Shown here: positions 1 to 5,009 of the stretch, one piece after another
Layout of the letters: each line of letters opens with the position of its first letter
How positions within the stretch are numbered: the stretch's first letter is position 1
Source of the DNA: Bacteroidia bacterium
GTDB taxonomy: Bacteria; Bacteroidota; Bacteroidia; Chitinophagales; Saprospiraceae
Assembly: GCA_030431945.1 (NCBI GenBank)
Contig: JAUIIF010000271.1
Coordinates: forward strand, 1-6,440
Length of the DNA stretch: 6,440 bases
Direction: 5' to 3'
Made by a program: the position numbers and the translations under genes
Notes under the pieces: model-generated
Told to the model about the DNA's origin: nothing
What the model saw: the letters and a program-made list of their open reading frames with translations, nothing else
Databases searched by the model: none

Positions 1-1
1 T

Positions 2-115
2 GCATTCCCGCTGATCAAATATGATTGCCCTGCGGAAGCTTCTTTTGACCTCAGGGTTGAGGTAGAACGCGCTAAAAGCAAGGCCCTTATATTAGTGGGA
101 GTCTTTCAACAATAA
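2..115 (+). CDS. Possible C-terminal end of an unrecognised protein (partial, runs off left edge)
   Basis: The frame starting at base 2 is open for 37 codons and ends in TAA at 113-115. The residues are a plausible globular C-terminus: it begins AFPLIKYDCPAEA, has a charged stretch DLRVEVERAKSK, then a short hydrophobic strand ALILVGVF. I do not recognise the family. A minus-strand frame is also open over most of the stretch, but it is rich in Ser, Arg and Leu, as shadow frames usually are. The plus reading fits the downstream plus-strand dodecin 41 bases later, but no link between the two can be shown. With so few codons this could be chance. Confidence 0.3.
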   Translation, partial: AFPLIKYDCPAEASFDLRVEVERAKSKALILVGVFQQ

Positions 116-119
116 ACCC

Positions 120-140
120 GACGGGGTATAAATCCTCGTC
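120..140 (+). other. Small hairpin in the dodecin leader
   Basis: GACGGGG (120-126) can pair with CCTCGTC (134-140) around a 7-base A/T loop, giving 7 bp including one G-U pair. No T-run follows, so it is a poor terminator for the frame that ends at 115. It lies 17 bases before the dodecin start and would be in its 5' leader if transcription starts upstream. No convincing TAnnTTTG promoter was found for dodecin. The best partial match is TATATTAG at 88-95, which has no correctly spaced TTG. Confidence 0.25.
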
Positions 141-156
141 ACAAAATCCTTTAATT

Positions 157-363
157 ATGGGCAAAGTCCTTAAAGTCATCGAAGTACTCAGTGAAAGTGG
201 CGATAGCTACGAAGCGGCCATCAAAGCGGCAGTAGAGAGCACTGCAAAATCCGTTCGCCACATCCGTTCCGTTTACATCAACGAGCAATCTGCCACCGTG
301 AAGGATGGCAAGGTGGATAAGTTCCGCGTTAACGTAAAGATCACCTTTGAGGTGGACATCTAG
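157..363 (+). CDS. Dodecin family protein lacking the usual flavin-contact residues
   Basis: This 68-residue protein has the size and pattern of dodecins, which form hollow 12-subunit shells in the cytosol that usually store flavin. The first strand KVLKVIEVLSES (3-14) is followed by a helix (about 17-33), then two strands (about 37-48 and 53-66) ending KITFEV. From memory of the Thermus thermophilus dodecin, the two align without gaps. At the Trp that stacks on the isoalloxazine ring (38) this protein has Ser, at the flavin-contacting Gln (57) it has Arg, and at the CoA-contacting Arg (45) it has Ser. The segment around IRSVYINEQ is closer to the Mycobacterium Rv0379 'calcium dodecin', which also lacks these residues. 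Family assignment is firm; ligand is unknown. The ATG at 157 gives the full family length. The gene is followed by a strong terminator and appears to be a single unit, convergent with tlpA. Confidence 0.93.
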   Translation: MGKVLKVIEVLSESGDSYEAAIKAAVESTAKSVRHIRSVYINEQSATVKDGKVDKFRVNVKITFEVDI

Positions 364-387
364 GTTTTACCAACCTGCACCTACAGT

Positions 388-424
388 AAAGCCGCGGCTG
401 GGATACCCCCAGTCGCGGCTTTTT
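388..424 (+). terminator. Rho-independent terminator after dodecin
   Basis: AAAGCCGCGGCTGGG (388-402) pairs with CCCAGTCGCGGCTTT (408-422): 15 bp with one G-U pair, a 5-base loop, and a T5 run at 420-424. It sits 25 bases past the dodecin stop. It may also stop the convergent tlpA transcript, whose stop codon is at 447-449, but the minus-strand T-run is only three bases, so that role is weaker. Confidence 0.9.
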
Positions 425-446
425 GTCTACGGCCTTAGTGGTAAGG

Positions 447-941
447 CTATTTGGCGGATAATCGCCGTACCAGTCGGTCCACCTGTTGTTCACGGCCGGC
501 GGCGTAGCCAGTGAAAGATTGGACAATTTCCCCCTTTCCGTTCAGAACGTACATTTGCGGAATGCTCCGAAAGCCCAGTACGGACTGCAGTTTTCCATCC
601 GTATCGACCAGGACATCATACTTCCATTTTTTGCGCTTAATCAGTGGCTTAATCCGGTTGATCATGTGACGTTGATCAACACTGATGGCCAGAAACTGCG
701 CACCGTATTCATTTTCCCAGGCGTCCAGAAAAGACTTCATGTGGTCTAATTCCAGGTGGCAGGGTTGACACCAGGTTGCCCAGACTGCCACTACGGTTGG
801 TTTACCATTGCCAATGTAGTCAGAAAGTGGGGCGACTTCCCGGTCCACCGTAATCAGGTCAGGCGTGGGGAATGCCTGCTGGGCGCCCAGGGTAATGGTG
901 AAACAAACCAGCAGTGTAGACAGGAGAAAGTTCTTAAGCAT
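447..941 (-). CDS. TlpA-like thioredoxin-fold thiol-disulfide oxidoreductase, secreted
   Basis: This 164-residue protein has an N-terminal signal peptide (about 1-20, hydrophobic LLSTLLVCFTITLGA, probable cleavage before QQ), so it is predicted to act in the periplasm. A single thioredoxin fold follows. Strand TVVAVWATWC leads into the redox motif C58-Q-P-C61 at the start of a helix, and the conserved SIP segment has the cis-proline at 128 before the strand MYVLNGKGEIV. This is the TlpA/ResA/AhpC-TSA group, which usually keeps Cys residues of exported proteins or haem-binding sites reduced. The client is unknown, and no cytochrome-maturation gene is visible nearby. The ATG at 941 is chosen because it opens the signal peptide directly. 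It is separated from gldK by about 190 bases and a strong terminator, so it is probably transcribed alone. No good TAnnTTTG promoter was seen upstream. Confidence 0.93.
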   Translation of the reverse strand: MLKNFLLSTLLVCFTITLGAQQAFPTPDLITVDREVAPLSDYIGNGKPTVVAVWATWCQPCHLELDHMKSFLDAWENEYGAQFLAISVDQRHMINRIKPLIKRKKWKYDVLVDTDGKLQSVLGFRSIPQMYVLNGKGEIVQSFTGYAAGREQQVDRLVRRLSAK

Positions 942-956
942 AATATCAGGTCAATT

Positions 957-981
957 TGCCCCAGGTAAACGGCCCGGGGCA
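957..981 (-). other. GC-rich inverted repeat in the tlpA leader
   Basis: TGCCCC (957-962) and GGGGCA (976-981) form a 6-bp perfect stem around a 13-base loop, 16 bases before the tlpA start codon. On the plus strand a T5 run follows at 985-989, so it resembles a plus-strand terminator. No plus-strand gene leads into it, so a role as a tlpA leader structure is the alternative. The rest of 942-1062 shows nothing clear. Confidence 0.25.
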
Positions 982-1062
982 GTCTTTTTGTTATCCCAAG
1001 ATAGGTTATATATTTCTTAATGCGTCCGGGGCTAAGTGCAGCCCTCCCAAAAGCAGCGTGAT

Positions 1063-1108
1063 AAAAAAGAAACGGTTGCTTCCCGCGTGGGAGGCAACCG
1101 TTTCTTTT
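1063..1108 (-). terminator. Rho-independent terminator of gldK
   Basis: GCAACCGTTTCTTTT (1094-1108) is the exact reverse complement of 1065-1079. The stem extends inward by four Watson-Crick pairs and one G-U pair to a 4-base loop at 1085-1088. Read on the minus strand, the stem ends in a T6 run (1063-1068 on the plus strand is A6). It begins 24 bases past the gldK stop. It implies that gldK is the last gene of its transcript. Confidence 0.93.
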
Positions 1109-1131
1109 AACAACTGGTGTAGTGTCGGGAT

Positions 1132-2358
1132 CTAGAAGTCGTTGATGGAGCGACCGGTGTAAGACATTACGTTACGGAAACCAACGTAAGATTTGGTCGT
1201 ATCCTGGTATTCAAATGTACGGGTACCATTCTGCAGGAAGAAGCTGACGTCTTTCCAGCTGCCACCACGAATCACCTTACGCTTGAGGGCAATTGGATCA
1301 TCATCTTTGGCATTGTAGCGAACATCTGGGTTAAAGTCGTGAATGAAGCTACCGGCATTCTCATTGAACTGCGTGATCGTCCATTCAGACACATTACCGG
1401 CCATGTTGTACAGACCGTAATCGTTCGGGTAGTAAGCGTCTGCGGCAACGGTGTAGGCGCCGCCGTCATCCGGGTAGTTTCCACGGCCAGGCTTGAAGTT
1501 AGCCAGCAGACAGCCCTTGGTATTGCGAACGTAAGGACCACCCCAGGGGTAAGGGGCATTTTCCTTACCACCGCGTGCGGCGTACTCAAATTCGTACTCC
1601 GTAGGCAGGCGGAATTCTTCGATCAATACATCATTGTATTTGTTCCAGAGGGAGGTACGCCAGTAGCTAAAGGCGCGGGCCATGTGCCAGTCCACCCCGA
1701 CGATTGGGTAATCGTCATAAGCGGGGTGAGAGAAGTAACTACGGGCCATGGGCTCGTTGTAGCTGTAGGCAAAGTCACGTACCCACACCAGCGTGTCCGG
1801 GTAAATATTTACCGTCTCCTCCGTGATGAAGGCGTTCATACCTTCTCCTTCCCGGCCGTTAGGGCGGGCACGGGCAGCGGCGCCCCAGTCTGCTTCTTTG
1901 TAAGTGTACTCGTAGAGGTTGGTATTCACCTGGCGCTTGCCGGCAAAAGATTCATCCAACCAAAGATCAGCCAGTGTTTCGTCGGAGTAATCGAGTTCGA
2001 TTTCCCAGTCGATGTTGCCGTTTTCATCAAAGTCCCCCATCATATCATGAGCGATAGAGTCACGGACCCAGTTAATGAACTGGCGGTATTCGTTGTTGGT
2101 AATTTCCGTGTCGTCCATAAAAAATCCATTAATCGTAATGGCTTTAGGACGTTGGATGAAAGTACCGGAGATATCCTGATCACTGTTACCCACGTGAGCG
2201 GTACCAGGTGGCACGTAGACCATGCCGTAAGGCTGAACCCCTTTCCAGTCAGGGCGATCAAGTGCGCCAACCAGTTCGCCGGTTTCGCGGCTACCACAGC
2301 TGGTAAAGGATAGGGCCATTAGGGATGCGGCCAGGAGGAGGTAAATAAAATTCTTCAT
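1132..2358 (-). CDS. gldK: Gliding motility / type IX secretion lipoprotein GldK (PorK)
   Basis: This 408-residue lipoprotein has a formylglycine-generating-enzyme-like (SUMF1) fold. GldK/PorK with GldN/PorN forms the periplasmic ring of the type IX secretion system under the outer membrane. A lipoprotein signal (hydrophobic 5-16, then FTSC with the lipidated Cys at 21) is followed by GldK-typical segments: YGMVYVPPGT (44-53), MDDTEITNNEYRQF (81-94), YPDTLVWVRDFAYSYNEPM (186-204), YPIVGVDWH (217-225), FRLPTEYEFEYAARGG (249-264), NMAGNVSEW (318-326), IRGGSWKD (363-370) and YVGFR (391-395). The two copper/formylglycine catalytic Cys of true FGEs would fall at 370 and 375, where Asp and Leu are found, so a structural role is expected. 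An in-frame ATG at 2430 exists. The start at 2358 is preferred because it opens the lipoprotein signal and because the promoter at 2400-2430 lies inside the longer reading. It lies downstream of a porP-type gene, but no gldL follows. Confidence 0.95.
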   Translation of the reverse strand: MKNFIYLLLAASLMALSFTSCGSRETGELVGALDRPDWKGVQPYGMVYVPPGTAHVGNSDQDISGTFIQRPKAITINGFFMDDTEITNNEYRQFINWVRDSIAHDMMGDFDENGNIDWEIELDYSDETLADLWLDESFAGKRQVNTNLYEYTYKEADWGAAARARPNGREGEGMNAFITEETVNIYPDTLVWVRDFAYSYNEPMARSYFSHPAYDDYPIVGVDWHMARAFSYWRTSLWNKYNDVLIEEFRLPTEYEFEYAARGGKENAPYPWGGPYVRNTKGCLLANFKPGRGNYPDDGGAYTVAADAYYPNDYGLYNMAGNVSEWTITQFNENAGSFIHDFNPDVRYNAKDDDPIALKRKVIRGGSWKDVSFFLQNGTRTFEYQDTTKSYVGFRNVMSYTGRSINDF

Positions 2359-2399
2359 TAAAAGACCCGAGTTTTTCCTCTTTGTTTTCAAAAGCGTTG

Positions 2400-2430
2400 C
2401 AAAGATAGACCAGTTGGTGTCCTTAAACAA
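2400..2430 (-). promoter_or_regulatory. Bacteroidota-type promoter for gldK
   Basis: On the minus strand a TTG (plus 2428-2430) is followed after exactly 20 bases by TATCTTTG (plus 2400-2407), a full match to the -7 consensus TAnnTTTG of the Bacteroidota primary sigma factor. Transcription would begin near 2394, leaving a leader of about 36 bases before the ATG at 2358. This makes gldK transcribable independently of porP and rules against the longer start at 2430. Confidence 0.8.
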
Positions 2431-2452
2431 CTTTCCGGTAAAGATGGAAAGT
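2430..2452. repeat. 7-bp inverted repeat abutting the gldK -33 element
   Basis: ACTTTCC (2430-2436) and GGAAAGT (2446-2452) are exact reverse complements around a 9-base spacer. The repeat lies between porP and gldK and touches the TTG of the gldK promoter. It could be an operator for a dimeric regulator, or a weak attenuating hairpin for porP read-through; the T content after it on the minus strand is low. Further up, 2453-2548 holds only short pairings. Confidence 0.4.
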
Positions 2453-2548
2453 ATTTAACAACATGACTAGCTTGTCTGCGACGGAAACGTCAAATTTCGT
2501 TGTTCTAGTATTAAAGTGGCTGCCTAAACCAACTTTTAACACACTGAT

Positions 2549-3520
2549 TTACTCTTTGGCCCTCGGATAATAGATTACGGGGGGAGGAACACCCGCTCCG
2601 ATTCGTTGGCGAAGGTTGTATTTCAGGCTTATTTCGTGGCTTCCGTTCTGGACCGTCTGCAGGTCAGAAAGGGTAATATCGTAGGCATAGGCCAGGGACA
2701 ATTTCTCGTTGATGTTCAATCCTCCCATCAGCACCATGGCGTCAGTGGTCGGCCCGCTGTAGCCACGGTAAGCGACTCCGGCAAAAATGTTTTCTTCAAA
2801 CCGCAGCGTCGTCCCCACCGAAAGCTGGTGCTGCGTTCCATCACTGACTGCATACATCATGGGCAACAACTCCCAGCTGCGCAGTACGTCAAATTTCAGG
2901 CGCAGGTAAGCATGGTATTCCCGGTTCAGTACGTAATCGAACCCGGGAAAGGCGATGGTGGCTGTATTAAGGTTCCGTACAGAAACGCCTCCCTGCAGGC
3001 TTTCGGCCTGGTAGTAGAGCCCCGCTCCCAGGGCCAGGGAACTGTTGTCTACCGCTCCGGTCGGGAGCAGGTCATCGTTATGAATGACGGTATTCGGGTC
3101 CTCATAATTTCCGTCTGGTGTCCGCAATAAATTACCGTCGAGCCCCAGCTGCATCATACGGGCGGAGAGGCCCACGGACCAAACGGAAGCCCCCGTGACC
3201 AGTTGATAATTGTACGAGAGGCCGAACGAATTTAATTGCCGGGCTCCCAGCTGATCCCTTTCCACTTCAAACCCAACGCCGCTACTGAGGTAATAAACCG
3301 GCAGGTGAGCGCTCAATCGTTGCCCTACGGGTTGCCCCTCCAGGCCCGTCCACTGGGTACGGTAAGCACCGGAGATACTCAGGCTGTTATCCAGCCCTGC
3401 GTATGCAGGATTAAATTGAACGGGATCGCGCCAGGGCATGCTATACTGCGCAAATTGCTGTCCCCAAAGGCTACAGCCCAAGACAAACAGCGGAAGGAGA
3501 AAGCATATTCTTTTTGCCAT
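2549..3520 (-). CDS. porP: PorP/SprF family type IX secretion outer-membrane protein
   Basis: This 323-residue protein has a signal peptide (1-20, cleavage likely between WG and QQ) and then the classic family opening: FAQYSMPWRDPVQFNPAYAG (23-42), followed by YRTQWTGLEGQP (53-64). The rest alternates amphipathic strands typical of an outer-membrane barrel, with SLAYAYDITLSDL (275-287), NGSHEISLKYNL (292-303) and the terminal IYYPR (316-320) as further hallmarks. Family members associate with the T9SS. PorP belongs to the core machine, while SprF-type paralogues help secrete particular adhesins. Position next to gldK matches the porP-porK order known from Porphyromonas, so I favour PorP, but Bacteroidota carry many paralogues. 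The frame stays open to an ATG at 3685. The start at 3520 is chosen because the signal peptide begins there and the extra 55 residues are basic and unlike an export signal. Confidence 0.92.
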   Translation of the reverse strand: MAKRICFLLPLFVLGCSLWGQQFAQYSMPWRDPVQFNPAYAGLDNSLSISGAYRTQWTGLEGQPVGQRLSAHLPVYYLSSGVGFEVERDQLGARQLNSFGLSYNYQLVTGASVWSVGLSARMMQLGLDGNLLRTPDGNYEDPNTVIHNDDLLPTGAVDNSSLALGAGLYYQAESLQGGVSVRNLNTATIAFPGFDYVLNREYHAYLRLKFDVLRSWELLPMMYAVSDGTQHQLSVGTTLRFEENIFAGVAYRGYSGPTTDAMVLMGGLNINEKLSLAYAYDITLSDLQTVQNGSHEISLKYNLRQRIGAGVPPPVIYYPRAKE

Positions 3521-3831
3521 GGAGGGGATATTGGTCAGTTGCAGTTTACCGTTCGTGCGTACTGCTGTAACGAGCAAATTGCCCGGTTGGTTCTTGGGCA
3601 ACAAAGCCGGCAACCATCGGGAAGATAACGCTTCTGGAAAAGGGAAACGTCTTTCTCGTGGTTTTCTGCCGCGATAATCAGGCACCCAAGTCGTTAAACC
3701 GACAGGAATACCCGTAACAATACGCTAAATTTTCGAAGCGCGGGGCAAAGCTTGAGCGCTCAGAGAACTTCCGGCGCGGACGCAGGTGCAAAAACGGACT
3801 GTACGGCAAGCCGCCTGCGGACCACCAGGAG
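3521..3831. other. Intergenic region between ygiD and porP
   Basis: These 311 bases should hold the porP promoter and the end of the ygiD transcript, but neither is clear. No TAnnTTTG match with spaced TTG was found on the minus strand. A perfect 10-bp palindrome, TGAGCGCTCA, lies at 3753-3762. CGCAGG (3781-3786) and CCTGCG (3814-3819) form a 6-bp inverted repeat with a long loop. A minus-strand T5 (plus A5 at 3790-3794) follows only weak pairing, so a ygiD terminator is not convincing. The open frames here look like chance extensions. Confidence 0.5.
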
Positions 3832-4722
3832 TTACCCGCCTCCCACCATAACAGAAGTCATGGTCAGGGAGCCTCCGACCGCCTTGTCGTTAAACAACTG
3901 TACACCTTCACCGGCTTCGGCCAGCCCCAGGGTGTACAGCAGGGGTAAATAATGCTCCGGGGTCGGAATGGCCAAGCGGAAAGACGCTCCCTGACCAGTA
4001 TAATCGATCAGCGTTTTATGATCGCCCTGCAAAATAGCCGTTTTCATCCGTTCGGAAGCTTCCACGGCCCAATCAAAAGCATAGTTGTCCGCCCGCAATT
4101 TATCCCAGGCAACGAGCCGTAAATTATGCACCATGTTCCCACTTCCGATAATCAACACGCCCTTGCTGCGCAACGCAGTCAATTCTCTGGCCAGTTCGTA
4201 GTGGTATTGTGGCCCCTGGTTGCGGTTCAGGCTCATTTGGATAACCGGAATATCCGCCGCCGGATACATCTGCCTGATAACACTCCAGGCACCATGATCG
4301 AGCCCCCATTTGTCATCCGCCGCGACGGTCGTCGAGGAAACCAACTGCTGTACCTCGCCAGCCAGCTCCGGGCTACCCGGAGCGGGATACTGCACGGCAA
4401 ACAACTCCTGCGGAAAGCCACCAAAATCATGGATTGTACGCGGGTTCTGCATGGCCGTCACACGGGTGCCGGCGGTCTCCCAGTGCGCCGAAATGCACAG
4501 AATAGCCCGGGGGCGCGGCACGGCCTGACCCACTTTGCGAAAACCTGCAACAAACTCATTTTCTTCGATGGCATTCATCGGGCTGCCGTGCCCCAGAAAA
4601 AGGACCGGCATTTTCTCCGTTGCAGGCATATTTTCCGTCAACCGCCACAGTTCATTTAATTTCATAATTCCGGGGATAAAGGACAACGCAGCCAACGTGC
4701 CCATAAATTTTTTCCGATTCAT
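3832..4722 (-). CDS. ygiD: 4,5-DOPA dioxygenase extradiol (YgiD/LigB family)
   Basis: This 296-residue metal-dependent ring-cleaving dioxygenase is of the class III extradiol (LigB-like) family. E. coli YgiD and plant DODA open L-DOPA between carbons 4 and 5; the natural bacterial substrate is unclear. The family signatures are in order: FLGHGSPMNAI (42-52, His45), ISAHWET (77-83, His80), TIHDFGGFP (96-104, His98), WGLDHGAWSV (139-148, His143), GSGNMVHNL (193-201, His199) and TPEHYLPLLY (254-263, His257). His45, 80, 199 and 257 are the expected metal-site or active-site His. The protein has about 38 residues before the catalytic core, with NRKKFMG followed by a hydrophobic run (9-20), a Tat-like look that E. 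coli YgiD lacks. A second possible start is the ATG at 4665 (Met20, 277 residues). No neighbour gives a pathway; the gene appears to stand alone and is divergent from the permease. Confidence 0.93.
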   Translation of the reverse strand: MNRKKFMGTLAALSFIPGIMKLNELWRLTENMPATEKMPVLFLGHGSPMNAIEENEFVAGFRKVGQAVPRPRAILCISAHWETAGTRVTAMQNPRTIHDFGGFPQELFAVQYPAPGSPELAGEVQQLVSSTTVAADDKWGLDHGAWSVIRQMYPAADIPVIQMSLNRNQGPQYHYELARELTALRSKGVLIIGSGNMVHNLRLVAWDKLRADNYAFDWAVEASERMKTAILQGDHKTLIDYTGQGASFRLAIPTPEHYLPLLYTLGLAEAGEGVQLFNDKAVGGSLTMTSVMVGGG

Positions 4723-4768
4723 GCGTATTCCAGGATGAGTGCGCGTAAAATTAAATCTTACTCATTAA

Positions 4769-4780
4769 ATGTAAATACAT
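4769..4780. repeat. A/T-rich inverted repeat upstream of ygiD
   Basis: ATGTA-AA-TACAT is an exact inverted repeat centred about 52 bases before the ygiD ATG at 4722. A second pair, ATGAGT (4735-4740) and ACTCAT (4760-4765), lies between it and the gene. The near-promoter matches TAATTTTA (minus, plus 4746-4753) and TACATTTA (minus, plus 4766-4773) each miss the final G of TAnnTTTG and lack a well-spaced TTG. This is probably the ygiD control region, with exact elements uncertain. Confidence 0.3.
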
Positions 4781-4884
4781 CAATTGAGGCTTTAAGGTTG
4801 TCGTTACTGTCCGTACGAGACCTTTTTTTCCGCTTGCCCCACAACTTTCCCTGGCACCGGCGGCCGCGCCCCCTACCCTGCTGC

Positions 4885-4894
4885 GGACCGGTCC
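4885..4894. repeat. Perfect 10-bp palindrome in the divergent region
   Basis: GGACCGGTCC is self-complementary. A further 8-bp palindrome, GCGGCCGC, lies at 4860-4867. Both are in the GC-rich half of the ygiD/permease intergenic region, and short GC palindromes are common by chance. Confidence 0.3.
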
Positions 4895-4901
4895 TGGCGG
4901 T

Positions 4902-4920
4902 GGATGACTGATCAGCATCC
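4902..4920. promoter_or_regulatory. Near-perfect dyad, candidate operator between ygiD and the permease
   Basis: GGATG (4902-4906), an unpaired A (4907), the 8-bp palindrome CTGATCAG (4908-4915) and CATCC (4916-4920) form arms of 9 bp each with one bulged base. It lies about 90 bases before the permease start and 180 before that of ygiD. As a DNA dyad it could bind a dimeric regulator of either gene. With no central loop it is a poor RNA hairpin. The best plus-strand -7 candidate, TAGTTTAG (4982-4989), has one mismatch and no spaced TTG. Confidence 0.35.
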
Positions 4921-4999
4921 TTTCGACCCCTGAATCATCACTACTGGTAGAATATTTCCGGCGAACGGGCGGCGTCTTTCTTAGTTTAGCCATCATATA

Positions 5000-5006
5000 C
5001 CCCCCC
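5000..5006 (+). repeat. C7 homopolymer just before the permease start
   Basis: Seven consecutive C bases end three bases before the ATG at 5010. Such a tract can slip in replication and is also prone to sequencing error. It lies in the leader, so a length change would alter translation-initiation context and not the reading frame. The upstream in-frame stretch is open back to a TGA at 4905-4907 but has no ATG. Confidence 0.5.
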
Positions 5007-5009
5007 GCT

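Noticed and set aside
486..968. Plus-strand open frames opposite tlpA (486-749 and 756-968)
   Set aside because: Antisense shadows of a thioredoxin-fold gene with intact signal peptide, CXXC and cis-Pro motifs.
1339..2313. Long plus-strand open frame of 324 codons opposite gldK
   Set aside because: It is the antisense shadow of gldK, has no recognisable domain, and gldK matches its family along its whole length.
1132..2358. gldK product as an active formylglycine-generating enzyme or other SUMF1 enzyme
   Set aside because: The catalytic Cys positions are Asp370 and Leu375, and the protein matches GldK signatures beyond the shared fold.
2606..3130. Plus-strand open frame of 174 codons opposite the porP-type gene
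   Set aside because: Antisense shadow; the minus-strand gene has strong family signatures across the same bases.
3521..3685. 55-residue N-terminal extension of the porP-type protein
   Set aside because: The extension is basic and proline-rich and would bury a clear signal peptide that starts at Met 3520. No family member I know has such an extension.
4126..4659. Plus-strand open frame of 177 codons opposite ygiD
   Set aside because: Antisense shadow of a gene whose active-site motifs are all present.
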